Below are positions 8,867 to 17,127 of a DNA stretch of 64,000 nucleotides, in pieces (the stretch's first letter is position 1; the number at the start of each line of letters is the position of its first letter). The notes beneath the pieces were generated by a model that was given only the letters and a program-made list of their open reading frames with translations, searched no databases and was not told the origin of the DNA. Both the position numbers and the translations under genes were made by a program. The DNA is taken from assembly GCA_017621705.1 (NCBI GenBank), contig JAGASR010000014.1, positions 1-64,000 on the forward strand. The letters run 5' to 3'. Source of the stretch: Clostridia bacterium. Lineage in GTDB: Bacteria > Bacillota > Clostridia > Oscillospirales > UBA644.

Positions 8867-9772
8867 ATGAAGATAAAAAATCCCGATTACGCTTCTTCCG
8901 CAGGTTCGATCCGTGACCCCATGGTCGTTCTTTATAACGATAGATATTATCTTGTCGGAACTTGCGAACCGTACTGGTCAGGTCCGAACCCGGGCGTTAA
9001 AATGTGGTCTTCGCCCGATCTTGTAGATTGGTCGTTCGAAGGTCTAATGGTTGACGCTTCTGCTATGCCCGAGGAGTATCCCTGCAAAAACAGATTCTGG
9101 GCTCCCGAACTTTTCATTCACAACGGCAAGTTTTTTATAACTTTTAACGCTGTGAACGATTCTGAAAAATATCACTCCAAATTGAAATCATTTGTCGCAA
9201 CCGCAGATAATATTACAGGCCCGTATACCGTAATTCCGACACCGCTCGTCGATGTTGAATCAACAACCAACGATGCGCATCTTTTCCTCGATGATGACGG
9301 AACGGTCTGGCTTTTCTGCAATCTTGAAGGATTGATCGTAGCGCAGCGCTTTGATCCCGAAACAGCAAAAACTTACGGCGAGATCGTCGAAATTATCGTA
9401 AAAGGCGAATCGGGCGCATGGGACAGTGTCGGCATAGAAGGCAGTTTTGTCGTTAAAAGAGACGGCAAATTTTATTTATGGTATTCAAGCTGGTCAAGAG
9501 GCTATGAAATGGGTCTTGCCGTAAGCGAAGGTATGGATAAACCGTTTGTTAAAATGCCTTGCAACCCGATCATTTCATGCTCTAACCCCGAATCAGAAAA
9601 CGATTCGAAAGAGGTCGCAAACTGCGGTCATAACTCCTGCCTGAAACTCAAAGACGGCAGAGATGTCGTAATTTACCACGGCAATATGGATGGGCATAAG
9701 GAATCTATCTGCATCGAAGAGATCTCCTATCCGCCTGTTCCTCACAGACCTCCCGCATATTTTGAGATCTGA
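8867..9772 (+). CDS. GH43 family glycosidase (five-bladed beta-propeller), first copy
   Basis: A 301-residue GH43-like enzyme; the family includes beta-xylosidases, arabinofuranosidases and arabinanases. The three catalytic carboxylates are visible: Asp17 (base, in RDPMVVLYN), Asp136 (pKa modulator, NDAHLFLDDDG) and Glu191 (acid, GIEGSFVVKRDG). There is no signal peptide and no accessory module, so it is probably an intracellular exo-enzyme on short oligosaccharides. The ATG at 8867 has AAAGGTG upstream; a GTG at 8858 inside that box is rejected. It is divergent from the esterase-GH95 operon. Substrate cannot be told from sequence alone. Confidence 0.9.
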   Translation: MKIKNPDYASSAGSIRDPMVVLYNDRYYLVGTCEPYWSGPNPGVKMWSSPDLVDWSFEGLMVDASAMPEEYPCKNRFWAPELFIHNGKFFITFNAVNDSEKYHSKLKSFVATADNITGPYTVIPTPLVDVESTTNDAHLFLDDDGTVWLFCNLEGLIVAQRFDPETAKTYGEIVEIIVKGESGAWDSVGIEGSFVVKRDGKFYLWYSSWSRGYEMGLAVSEGMDKPFVKMPCNPIISCSNPESENDSKEVANCGHNSCLKLKDGRDVVIYHGNMDGHKESICIEEISYPPVPHRPPAYFEI

Positions 9773-9790
9773 AGACAATATTAATATTCG

Positions 9791-9824
9791 AAAGGACAAA
9801 ATATCTTCGGATACTTTGTCCTTT
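9791..9824 (+). terminator. Terminator after GH43
   Basis: AAAGGACAAA (9791-9800) pairs with TTTGTCCTTT (9815-9824) and is followed by further T. The rest of 9825-9999 holds an 8-bp inverted repeat TTTACATT (9907-9914) / AATGTAAA (9919-9926), a possible operator for the sigma-factor gene. Confidence 0.8.
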
Positions 9825-9999
9825 TGCGCTATATGAATGCTTTTATTTTCTTGAATTGTAAACTTTTAGTGAAATCTCTGAAAATATGAAACCCCGGAAG
9901 CTGTTTTTTACATTCAGTAATGTAAAGAAATTCAAATAGATTTAAAAGTCATGTTTGCCAATGTTTATCACGGAAAAATAAAGCTCGGGAGATAGGTCA

Positions 10000-10530
10000 A
10001 TGAAATCGGGAAATAAAGTCATCGGTGACTTGTTTGAAAAATATCATAAGCCGCTGATCCTTTATTGCATAAATAAAGGGTTGACCAAAACGGAGGCTGA
10101 GGATGTCGTTTCCGAGGCGTTCTGCAGATTCTGGGAAAAATACGATATTTTAAAAGATCTTGATCCAAACCAACGAAAAAAATGGCTTTATTCCACCGTA
10201 ACCAATATTTTTCACGATGAGATCCGATATAAAAATAAAAATCTTTACGATTCCGATTCGGAAGAACTTGAAAATATTCCGAATGACGGTAACGAGCTCG
10301 ATTCCCTGATCGAAAAACACGCTTACGAACAAATGAAATCCCGATATGAAAACGAGTTGACCGAAAACGAGAAGAAGGCTTTCCTTGTTGCGATCGATCT
10401 CAGCGAAGGCTTGACTTACAAAGAATTGCAGGAAAAATACGGTATCCCAATCCCCACCTTGAAAACAAAGACAAAACGGCTTCGGGATAAATCTCACGAT
10501 ATATTAAAGAGGATTTTTAAGAAACAATGA
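10000..10530 (+). CDS. ECF-type RNA polymerase sigma factor
   Basis: A 176-residue sigma-70-family protein with region 2 at about residues 8-75 (FEKYHKPLILYCI, EAEDVVSEAFCRFWEKYD) and region 4 at about 120-170 (LTYKELQEKYGIPIPTLKTKTKRLRDK). It should direct RNA polymerase to a small regulon, likely held by the membrane protein encoded next. The next two genes follow in the same direction with short gaps, so this is a sigma / membrane partner / lipoprotein unit. The trigger is unknown; its place between glycosidase operons suggests a surface or polysaccharide signal (inference). Confidence 0.88.
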   Translation: MKSGNKVIGDLFEKYHKPLILYCINKGLTKTEAEDVVSEAFCRFWEKYDILKDLDPNQRKKWLYSTVTNIFHDEIRYKNKNLYDSDSEELENIPNDGNELDSLIEKHAYEQMKSRYENELTENEKKAFLVAIDLSEGLTYKELQEKYGIPIPTLKTKTKRLRDKSHDILKRIFKKQ

Positions 10531-10586
10531 TTTATTTTACTGAACGGTCAAACCCTGTTTACTATCAATAAAAAGGAAGTGATCTT

Positions 10587-11300
10587 ATGACAGAAAAAGA
10601 CCCGAAATCGACCGTAATGAAAAAAATAGCCGATGTCATTACTGCAGAAATGAATAAACCTGATAATGAAATCGACTGGGAATATATAGAATTATGTGAA
10701 AAAACTTTATCGGATTTTACGGAATACAAAAAGCCGTCAAAGCGAAAGTTCCTCAAACATATAAACCGAATTCTGAAAAGGGGAGAGGTCAAAAAAGAAC
10801 CTGCCTCAGAAAAATTTATATTTAAGCCCGTGTTCGGCGTTTTGCTCGCATCGTTTATACTTATACTTTCCTGCGTTACGGTTTTTGCCACTCAGATCGG
10901 AAAAAATCTATTCGGAATCTTTTCGGATGACGGTATAATTTATATAAATAACGGTGAGCAGACCGTTCACCGTTCCCTTGAAGACCTTATCGAAGCTGAA
11001 AATCTGAATTTCTACTATCCCGAAGAATTTGCGTATGATGCGCAGATATCGCAGATTTGCAGGGACGGGGAGGGGCATATTGTATTTGTTTTTGACGATC
11101 CGAGACTGTCTTTTGAGGTTTATGTCTCTTCCGACGATTCTTCCCAAAACAGATCGGGCGCAATGGATTTTTATAATATGCTTTGTTCGACGGATTGCAC
11201 GTATCTGACTTTTTCGATCAATAATGATCTGTATAATCTGAGTTGCGATTCAAGAGAACTTATGAATGAAATGATGAACAGCTTTGATTTTGAACGATAA
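10587..11300 (+). CDS. Single-pass membrane protein, probable anti-sigma partner (DUF4367-like C-terminus)
   Basis: A 237-residue protein with a charged cytoplasmic N-terminal part of about 80 residues, one membrane helix (about 82-103, FGVLLASFILILSCVTVFAT) and an outside domain of about 130 residues. The outside domain has the YYPEEFAYDAQISQI and late MNEMMNSFDFE features seen in DUF4367-type sensor domains. The layout and its position 56 bases after an ECF sigma gene suggest an anti-sigma factor. A zinc-binding anti-sigma motif (HxxxCxxC) is absent. The function is inferred from context. Confidence 0.65.
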   Translation: MTEKDPKSTVMKKIADVITAEMNKPDNEIDWEYIELCEKTLSDFTEYKKPSKRKFLKHINRILKRGEVKKEPASEKFIFKPVFGVLLASFILILSCVTVFATQIGKNLFGIFSDDGIIYINNGEQTVHRSLEDLIEAENLNFYYPEEFAYDAQISQICRDGEGHIVFVFDDPRLSFEVYVSSDDSSQNRSGAMDFYNMLCSTDCTYLTFSINNDLYNLSCDSRELMNEMMNSFDFER

Positions 11301-11330
11301 TTTTTACAATACTGAAAGGATGATAAAATC

Positions 11331-12197
11331 ATGAAAAAAACAGTTGCTTTATTGCTGATGCTTACGCTTCTTTTAACTGTGTTTATCGGTTGTACTTCCA
11401 ATGAAAACCCCGAAAAAGAGTCCGGAAATTATTCTCAGCTCGATTCCGATATTGAAAACACTCCCGAAACAGATCCGGAACCCGAGATCGAATCCGAACA
11501 GCCCGATGAAGCCGAATCCGAATCGGAAACCGTGACCGAGGAAGAAGTTGAAACGGAACCTGTTGACGAAGATTTCTTTTGGCCCGGGGACTGGGCGAGA
11601 TCCGAAGATGGTAAAGAAGGTCTTAAGTGGTGGTCAGGAGAGGGATCTATCCCGAGCGAAAACGATGGCCATTTCGTAAGCTTCTGGCCTGATGAGTTGT
11701 CTGAGGAAGACAGAGCCGAACTATTGTCTCGCAATAAAGGAGATACCGCTTCTGGATGGCTTCGAGCTTTGTTTTTATATGATTTCCCCGATCCCGAGGA
11801 TTATTTTGACTGCGTGACTCAAAGAACATATGTCGGCGCAATAGATACAATTTACTTTGCTTTGCGTAATACGGATGAAAATCTTTATGATAAAAGTGTT
11901 ACCGCCGAAGAATTCAAAGAGTATATCGATGCCGTAAAAGCGGTTGGATATAACGAAAAATCTGTTGAGACAGAAACATCGTATTACTGCGAAAAATTCG
12001 GTGTAAGCGTATCTATTATATTGGGAAACGAATTCCCTTGGGCAGATGACGATTACAGACTCAGAGCCGATAAATCTCAATTCACTGACTGCTATATCCG
12101 TGTTCAGCTGATCGATCCCGATTATGTATTCGATCTCGAAGCGATAAAAGCGGAAGAATATCAGCGATGGCTTGATTCTCAGGAAAATACTAAATAG
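11331..12197 (+). CDS. Lipoprotein of unknown function with acidic linker
   Basis: A 288-residue protein with a lipoprotein signal (MKKTVALLLML...FIGCTSNE; Cys at about 22), so it is anchored outside the membrane. An Asp/Glu/Pro-rich linker of about 60 residues (about 30-90) precedes a globular domain of about 190 residues that I do not recognise. It follows the ECF sigma and membrane partner with a 30-base gap and is probably the third gene of that unit. The stop is TAG immediately followed by TAA. Confidence 0.75.
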   Translation: MKKTVALLLMLTLLLTVFIGCTSNENPEKESGNYSQLDSDIENTPETDPEPEIESEQPDEAESESETVTEEEVETEPVDEDFFWPGDWARSEDGKEGLKWWSGEGSIPSENDGHFVSFWPDELSEEDRAELLSRNKGDTASGWLRALFLYDFPDPEDYFDCVTQRTYVGAIDTIYFALRNTDENLYDKSVTAEEFKEYIDAVKAVGYNEKSVETETSYYCEKFGVSVSIILGNEFPWADDDYRLRADKSQFTDCYIRVQLIDPDYVFDLEAIKAEEYQRWLDSQENTK

Positions 12198-12202
12198 TAA
12201 AG

Positions 12203-12230
12203 AAAATCGGCAGAGTATTCTGCCGATTTT
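12203..12230. terminator. Terminator after the lipoprotein gene
   Basis: AAAATCGGCAGA (12203-12214) pairs perfectly with TCTGCCGATTTT (12219-12230) around a 4-base loop. Confidence 0.85.
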
Positions 12231-12238
12231 TCATTGTC

Positions 12239-12267
12239 TTGACAAATATATTTTTTTATGTTATCAT
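12239..12267 (+). promoter_or_regulatory. Promoter of the second GH43 gene
   Basis: TTGACA (12239-12244), 17-bp spacer, TATCAT (12262-12267). Confidence 0.7.
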
Positions 12268-12299
12268 TAATTAATATATTTTGAAAAAAGGTGAAAACT

Positions 12300-13172
12300 A
12301 TGCATATTAACAATCCTATTGACACTAGCTGGCATGCAGATCCCGAAGCCAGATTTTATGAAGGTGAATACTGGATATATGCGACTCGCAGCCTCCCTTT
12401 TAAAGAGCAACATAATCTTGATGCTTACCATTCTGTTGACGGCAAAGAATGGATAAAAGAAGAAAGCATCATCGATATGACCGACTTCCCGTTTGTCTGG
12501 CAGGCAGTCTGGGCTCCCACAATTATCGATAAAGACGGTAAATATTATCTCATTTTCGCCGTTAACGATATTCATGCAAACGAAGAGCCCGGCGGACTTC
12601 TTATCGTTGTTGCCGATTCCCCGAAAGGCCCGTTCAAGAGATTTACAAAGGCAGACGAACTCGTCGGCGATATTATCAATGGCGCACAGCCTATCGACGC
12701 TCATCTTTTCAAGGATGACGACGGAACTATCTATCTTTATTACGGAGGTTGGGGACATTGCAACGTCGGTATCATGAACGAAACAATGGACGGTCTCGTT
12801 CCTTTTGCAGACGGTGATCTTGTAAAAGAAATCACTCCTCCCGAATACGTCGAAGGACCCTGTATGTTCAAAAAAGACGGCAAATACTATTTCCAGTGGT
12901 CTGTCGGCGGCTGGACTACCAGTACTTACGGCGTTTGCTATGCCATAAGCGATAACCCGTTCGGACCTTTTGATAAATACGAAAAGATACTCGAAACCGA
13001 TATGAACGTCGCAAAAGGTCCCGGTCATCACGGCTATCTTATCGAAGGCGACGATTATTATATCGTTTACCACAGACGTCCTCTTAGCGAGACCGACGGA
13101 AACTCCCGTCAGCTCAGTATAGACAGAATGTATTTTGACGGTGAAAAGATCAGAAAGATCCAGATGACCTGA
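12300..13172 (+). CDS. GH43 family glycosidase, second type
   Basis: A 290-residue GH43-like propeller. The likely catalytic acids are Asp14 (SWHADPEARFYEGEYW), Asp133 (PIDAHLFKDDDG) and Glu185 (PPEYVEGPCMFKKDGKYY). It is clearly different from the GH43 at 8867, so this is a second subfamily and not a tandem copy. There is no signal peptide, which implies intracellular action on imported oligosaccharides such as arabino- or xylo-oligosaccharides (family inference). The ATG at 12300 follows AAAAAGGTG; a GTG at 12291 inside the box is rejected. It is a monocistronic unit with its own promoter. Confidence 0.9.
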   Translation: MHINNPIDTSWHADPEARFYEGEYWIYATRSLPFKEQHNLDAYHSVDGKEWIKEESIIDMTDFPFVWQAVWAPTIIDKDGKYYLIFAVNDIHANEEPGGLLIVVADSPKGPFKRFTKADELVGDIINGAQPIDAHLFKDDDGTIYLYYGGWGHCNVGIMNETMDGLVPFADGDLVKEITPPEYVEGPCMFKKDGKYYFQWSVGGWTTSTYGVCYAISDNPFGPFDKYEKILETDMNVAKGPGHHGYLIEGDDYYIVYHRRPLSETDGNSRQLSIDRMYFDGEKIRKIQMT

Positions 13173-13183
13173 TAAATTAAAAA

Positions 13184-13234
13184 TTGTCACTTTCAAAGTT
13201 ACCGCTTTATCAGAATGAAATGGTAAAATATATC
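13184..13234 (+). repeat. 51-bp intergenic box, copy E1
   Basis: It starts TTGTCACTTTC and ends GGTAAAATATATC. It aligns without gaps to copies at 15029-15079 and 15863-15913 but is the most divergent. It lies 11 bases after a stop codon. The associated hairpin is 13266-13295. Confidence 0.7.
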
Positions 13235-13265
13235 AAGAAAAGAAACTTGGGGTAACTTCAATTAT

Positions 13266-13295
13266 AAGCCGTAGATTCCGAGTGACCTGCGGCTT
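13266..13295 (+). terminator. Terminator-like hairpin associated with box E1
   Basis: AAGCCGTAG pairs with CTGCGGCTT (one G-T pair) and is followed by six T. It lies between the GH43 gene and the exonuclease gene; it is either the GH43 terminator or a leader attenuator of the next gene. Confidence 0.65.
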
Positions 13296-13330
13296 TTTTA
13301 TCTCTTGTTCTCAGGTCAGGAGTTAATATT

Positions 13331-15028
13331 ATGAAAGTCACATTCTTTGACGTTGAATATGCCAATACCCGAAACAAATCTATCTGTCAGCTCGGAATTT
13401 TGAGCCGTGAACTTGACGGCAGCGATCCCGAGGTCGTGCAGATCGATATTCTTGTCGACCCTGAAGATGTATTTGACGAAAACTGCGTCAGAATCCACGG
13501 TGTCACGGCGGAGTCGACAAAAAATGCAGCCAATTTTAAAACGGTATGGCAGAGTATCGAAAAATATTTCACCAATGCGGTCGTTATAGGGCATAATATT
13601 GCATCGGCAGACCTTGATGCGCTCTATAAAAATTTTGAGCGATACGGCATCGAGATTCCCGAAATATATTATCTTTGTACGTATGATCTCGCAAGAAAGC
13701 TTGTCCCGTCATACGTCATTTCGGATTACAGCCTCGGAACTCTCTGTAATTTCTTCAGCATAACCTATCCCCGTCAGCATCACGCTTTCAGCGATGCCTG
13801 CGCGTGTTCCGACCTTCTCGACCGCCTCGTTAAGGATTCGGGAATAAATCTCGATGATGAAGTCCGTCTTTATGTTCCCGAAGAGACATCCGATTTTATC
13901 GATTATATCACCAATGCTTCGTTGAAAAAAGCTCTGCATTCTTTTTACGGAACGGTCACAGGTCTTGCGCTCGATTCAAAAATAAACGAAACGGAAAAAG
14001 ATTATATCCGTAATTGGCGCGAAAATTTTGCGGTATACGATTCCCGTCCGGATATTTCCGTTGTACTCAATATGATAGATACTATCTTTGAGGACGGAGT
14101 GGTTACGGCCCGCGAGATAAATCTTTTGAAATCTACGATCCGTCAGCATCTCGATATCGTTTCTCTTTCCATGATAACTTTTTCAACGCAGCTCTTAAAC
14201 GGGATCCTCAAAGGTATGCTGATCGATGACGAGATAACCGAGTCCGAGTGCTTGAGCCTGCGGACATGGCTTTATAATAATAATTTTCTTACAGGTCACT
14301 ATCCGTTTGATAAGATCATCGCTGCGGTCGAAAAAGTCCTCGAAGACGGCGTTCTTACAAAAGAAGAAGCGGATTATATGAAAGCAGTTATCGACGAACT
14401 CACAAATCCCGTCGAAACCTTGAATCAGGAAATGAATTCTCTTAAAGGTAAACATGTTTGCCTCAGCGGCAACTTCACTTTCGGAGAAAAATCCGCGGTT
14501 GAAAAATATATAATCGATCAGGGCGGTATAGTTGATCCAAATGTCCAAAAAACAACCGATATTCTTGTCGTCGGCGATAACCAAAACACAAACAGTTCTT
14601 ACGGTGCCAAACTCAAAAAAGCTATTGAGTATAACGAAAAAGGCGGCGCTATCCGTATCTCGAAAGAGCGTGATATTATCAAACCCGCTCGTTCGTTCGG
14701 AGAAGTCCTTTTCGATTTTATCGATAAAAGCGGTATGACCGATGCGGAGGTCTATAAAAAGGCGCAGATGCCCCGTCAGATGATGTCCAAGATCAAATGC
14801 GTTCCGAATTATATCCCATCAAAGCAGAATATCTGCGCTTTCGCCATTGCTTTGCGTTTGACGGTAGACGAGACCAACGAGCTTTTAGCCTCCGCAGGCT
14901 ATGTCCTCTCCAGAAGTTTTGCTTTTGACAGAGTGATCGAAGATTCGATCTCACGCGGAAATTACGATATTTTCGATATCGATATCAAACTCTATGAGCT
15001 CGGTATCTCATGGCTCGGAACTAAATAA
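13331..15028 (+). CDS. DEDD exonuclease - TerB-like helical region - BRCT - HTH fusion protein
   Basis: A 565-residue protein in four parts. (1) About residues 1-170 form a DnaQ/epsilon-type 3'-5' exonuclease: Asp and Glu in FFDVEYAN, HNIASADLDALYK, HHAFSDACACSDLL. (2) About 195-370 form an all-helical acidic region with repeated INETEKDYI, VVTAREINLL and VLTKEEADYM segments, like the acidic helical TerB fold. (3) About 375-455 form a BRCT domain (LKGKHVCLSGNFTFGEK, DILVVGD). (4) About 470-565 form a helix-turn-helix module (MTDAEVYKKAQMPRQMMSKI). It probably acts on nucleic acid ends. The start follows CAGGAG. Genes with the exonuclease-BRCT pair are known; the full combination is unusual and its role (repair or defence) is unclear. 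Confidence 0.78.
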   Translation: MKVTFFDVEYANTRNKSICQLGILSRELDGSDPEVVQIDILVDPEDVFDENCVRIHGVTAESTKNAANFKTVWQSIEKYFTNAVVIGHNIASADLDALYKNFERYGIEIPEIYYLCTYDLARKLVPSYVISDYSLGTLCNFFSITYPRQHHAFSDACACSDLLDRLVKDSGINLDDEVRLYVPEETSDFIDYITNASLKKALHSFYGTVTGLALDSKINETEKDYIRNWRENFAVYDSRPDISVVLNMIDTIFEDGVVTAREINLLKSTIRQHLDIVSLSMITFSTQLLNGILKGMLIDDEITESECLSLRTWLYNNNFLTGHYPFDKIIAAVEKVLEDGVLTKEEADYMKAVIDELTNPVETLNQEMNSLKGKHVCLSGNFTFGEKSAVEKYIIDQGGIVDPNVQKTTDILVVGDNQNTNSSYGAKLKKAIEYNEKGGAIRISKERDIIKPARSFGEVLFDFIDKSGMTDAEVYKKAQMPRQMMSKIKCVPNYIPSKQNICAFAIALRLTVDETNELLASAGYVLSRSFAFDRVIEDSISRGNYDIFDIDIKLYELGISWLGTK

Positions 15029-15079
15029 TTGTCACCGTAAAAGTTACCTTTTTTACCGAATAAAATGATAAAATGTATC
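15029..15079 (+). repeat. 51-bp intergenic box, copy E2
   Basis: It starts TTGTCACCGTAAAAGTTACC and ends GATAAAATGTATC, beginning right at the stop of the preceding gene. It is nearly identical to copy E3 (15863-15913). Its end overlaps the 5' arm of the hairpin at 15071-15106. Confidence 0.8.
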
Positions 15080-15106
15080 CGTAGATAAAGTTCTGCGGAT
15101 ACATTT
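15071..15106 (+). terminator. Terminator-like hairpin of box E2
   Basis: AAATGTATCCGTAG (15071-15084) pairs with CTGCGGATACATTT (15093-15106) with one wobble and an 8-base loop, followed by T. It sits in the leader of the gene at 15204. Confidence 0.75.
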
Positions 15107-15203
15107 TTCAATGTTTCTTTTTGTTTACATTTTCTTTTTTTTGAATAATTCATGCTAAACTGTAAGTATATAGCTATAACCTTATATAGAATGGAGGATT
15201 ATT

Positions 15204-15848
15204 ATGGGAAAACTATCGTTTTCGGATATGCTTGTGCGCATTGCTAAAATATTATTGGCTTATTATTACGTCTGCCCTATGCTTTTTATTTTGCTTTTTG
15301 GCGCAATTTTTGATTTTATGTTGAATGTGATCGAATATTTCGATATCGTCAGTATGCGGGAAAGTACACGTTTTTTTATAGAAATGTTCATGCAGATTCC
15401 GTTGGCATTCGTTTTCGCTGTTTTACAGTCTATACGAGACGGATACAGAGACAGTTTTTACGGAAGATATTCTCTTAAAACTTATTCATTAATTGCCTTC
15501 GGTTCGGCGGTTGTCTGTTTCTTTGCTGATCCGATCGTTAAAGCAATCAAACCGAAATTTAATGTCTGCCCGGTAGGTCATGTCTTTTTAAAACTCGGCT
15601 TACCGTATACACTCTGTTCTGCGATCTTTTTTGCAACGCTATGCGGCCTTATAATTTTTTTCTATTTCCTCGGCAGAAGACGCGCGCTTTACGAAAATGC
15701 CGAAGCCATCTATAAGATCGAAAAATCGGTATCAGAAGAAGAGACGAAGAAAAAAACTGAAAATTCTCCTTATACGGTGCCTTCATCTTCTCAGCCCGTT
15801 CAGAGAAAAACAGGCACCTGGCGAGACAGTGTTCGCATGGATGAGTAA
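15204..15848 (+). CDS. Small multi-pass membrane protein of unknown function, paralog 1
   Basis: A 214-residue protein with about four hydrophobic segments (near residues 14-40, 60-78, 90-110 and 130-155) and a charged cytoplasmic tail. It shares the N-terminus MGKLSF and the segments RDGYRDSFYGRYSL and FYFLGRRRALYENAEA, and it ends in RKTGTWRDSVRMDE like the next gene. I do not recognise the family. The ATG follows ATGGAGG. A copy of the 51-bp box with a hairpin precedes it. No enzymatic motif is visible. Confidence 0.75.
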   Translation: MGKLSFSDMLVRIAKILLAYYYVCPMLFILLFGAIFDFMLNVIEYFDIVSMRESTRFFIEMFMQIPLAFVFAVLQSIRDGYRDSFYGRYSLKTYSLIAFGSAVVCFFADPIVKAIKPKFNVCPVGHVFLKLGLPYTLCSAIFFATLCGLIIFFYFLGRRRALYENAEAIYKIEKSVSEEETKKKTENSPYTVPSSSQPVQRKTGTWRDSVRMDE

Positions 15849-15862
15849 ATCGTTTTTTATTT

Positions 15863-15913
15863 TTGTCACCGCAAAAGTTACCTTTTTTACCGAATAAAAT
15901 GATAAAATATATC
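15863..15913 (+). repeat. 51-bp intergenic box, copy E3
   Basis: It starts TTGTCACCGCAAAAGTTACC and ends GATAAAATATATC. It differs from E2 at very few positions and is followed directly by the hairpin at 15909-15935. Confidence 0.8.
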
Positions 15914-15935
15914 CATAGATAAAACCTATGGATAT
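15909..15935 (+). terminator. Terminator-like hairpin of box E3
   Basis: ATATCCATAG (15909-15918) pairs with CTATGGATAT (15926-15935) and is followed by a T-rich run. The stem differs from E2 by compensating changes (CCATAG/CTATGG versus CCGTAG/CTGCGG). Confidence 0.75.
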
Positions 15936-15957
15936 TATTTTTTTATGGTGAATTATT

Positions 15958-16560
15958 ATGGGTAAACTTTCATTTACAGCTTTTCTTGTTCGTGCGGCGA
16001 AGATCTCTCTCGGTTATTTTATAATAATTCCGATATTCTTCGGACTTCTTTGCGAGGGTTTCTTTTCTCTTCTCGAAATTTTCGATCTTAAAGAAACAAC
16101 GAAGAACCTAATTACGGTTATCGTCCAGACCGTTCTGACATTTCTTCCTGCCATAACCCAGTCCATGCGAGACGGCTATCGGGATAGTTTTTACGGCAGA
16201 TATTCTCTTTTATCGTATCTTCTGATCCCTTTGACTGCGGCAGTCTTTTTTATATCGGTCGATCAGCTTCCGAACATAAATCTTTGTCCGATTATTAACG
16301 TCCTTGTATATTTTCGCCTCGATCCCGAACTTTATTCGATACTCTATTTCCTCTTCATGTTCGCATTAACAGTTCTTTTCTATTTTCTCGGCAGAAGATA
16401 CGCACTTTACGAAAATGCCGAAGCCGTCTATAAAACCGAAAAATCAGTAGATGAAGAAGAAAAACGAAAAAAGGAACAAAAAACATCCGAAAAAAACACA
16501 TCTTTGCCTGAACCTCGTAAAACCGGAACATGGCGAGACAGTATCAACAGAGATGAATAA
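15958..16560 (+). CDS. Small multi-pass membrane protein of unknown function, paralog 2
   Basis: A 200-residue paralog of the gene at 15204, alignable throughout: MGKLSFTAFLVRAAKISL, MRDGYRDSFYGRYSL, FYFLGRRYALYENAEAVYK, and the tail RKTGTWRDSINRDE. It has about four membrane helices and a Lys/Glu-rich tail. Both copies carry the same 51-bp box and hairpin in front, so the duplicated unit includes the leader. The function is unknown. The conserved C-terminal RKTGTWRDS may be a docking element (inference). Confidence 0.75.
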   Translation: MGKLSFTAFLVRAAKISLGYFIIIPIFFGLLCEGFFSLLEIFDLKETTKNLITVIVQTVLTFLPAITQSMRDGYRDSFYGRYSLLSYLLIPLTAAVFFISVDQLPNINLCPIINVLVYFRLDPELYSILYFLFMFALTVLFYFLGRRYALYENAEAVYKTEKSVDEEEKRKKEQKTSEKNTSLPEPRKTGTWRDSINRDE

Positions 16561-16592
16561 ACATTAATTAAATACGAAAAGGAAACAAAACT

Positions 16593-17057
16593 ATGAGAAA
16601 CAGAAAAAATGAGCTTCAAAAACCCGGCCCCGATGCAGGTATTCTTGAACTCGAAGAATACGAAAAAAGAAAAAATCAAATTACCGTCAATATTCATGAC
16701 GGCCCCGCAAAATTCTCTTTTGTTTACGGGTGCCTCTCACTTCTTGCGGCGATCATAGGCATGGTCTGGAATATCGTAAAACCGATATCATACGGCGGCT
16801 TTATGCTCACTTACGAAGGGTTCTTTTACGTCCTCAATATCTATAGGATCGTTTCAGGCTATTTGTTTGCCGTACTTATAATCATCTTTTCTCTTGTCGC
16901 AATAAATCTATGGAGAAAAAGCAAAGAGGCAAGCCCGTCTTTATTGCCTTACCGCACCGTCGGACTTATTTCATCGATAACCGCCGCCGCAATGCAGCCG
17001 ATATCCATTATAATGGTCACTTTTCAGGCGATCAATTATCTTGCGAATTTTAATTGA
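16593..17057 (+). CDS. Small membrane protein, hypothetical
   Basis: A 154-residue protein with a charged N-terminus (MRNRKNELQKPGPDAG) and about three hydrophobic segments (near residues 48-66, 85-110 and 125-150). No family is recognised. It follows paralog 2 after 32 bases with AAAAGGAAAC upstream of the ATG, so it is probably co-transcribed. In 17070-17100 a short ACCGT-TTTT-ACGGT hairpin and TAAAAT resemble a decayed version of the 51-bp box. Confidence 0.65.
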   Translation: MRNRKNELQKPGPDAGILELEEYEKRKNQITVNIHDGPAKFSFVYGCLSLLAAIIGMVWNIVKPISYGGFMLTYEGFFYVLNIYRIVSGYLFAVLIIIFSLVAINLWRKSKEASPSLLPYRTVGLISSITAAAMQPISIIMVTFQAINYLANFN

Positions 17058-17127
17058 ACGTTTTTTCTGTATCCACCGTTTTTACGGTTAAAATAAAAAG
17101 CCGCTCGGCGGCAGAATGGAGTTAAAT

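Noticed and set aside
12267..13196. Open frame of 309 codons antisense to the second GH43 gene
   Set aside because: It covers the promoter and whole length of a clear GH43 gene and has no start signals.
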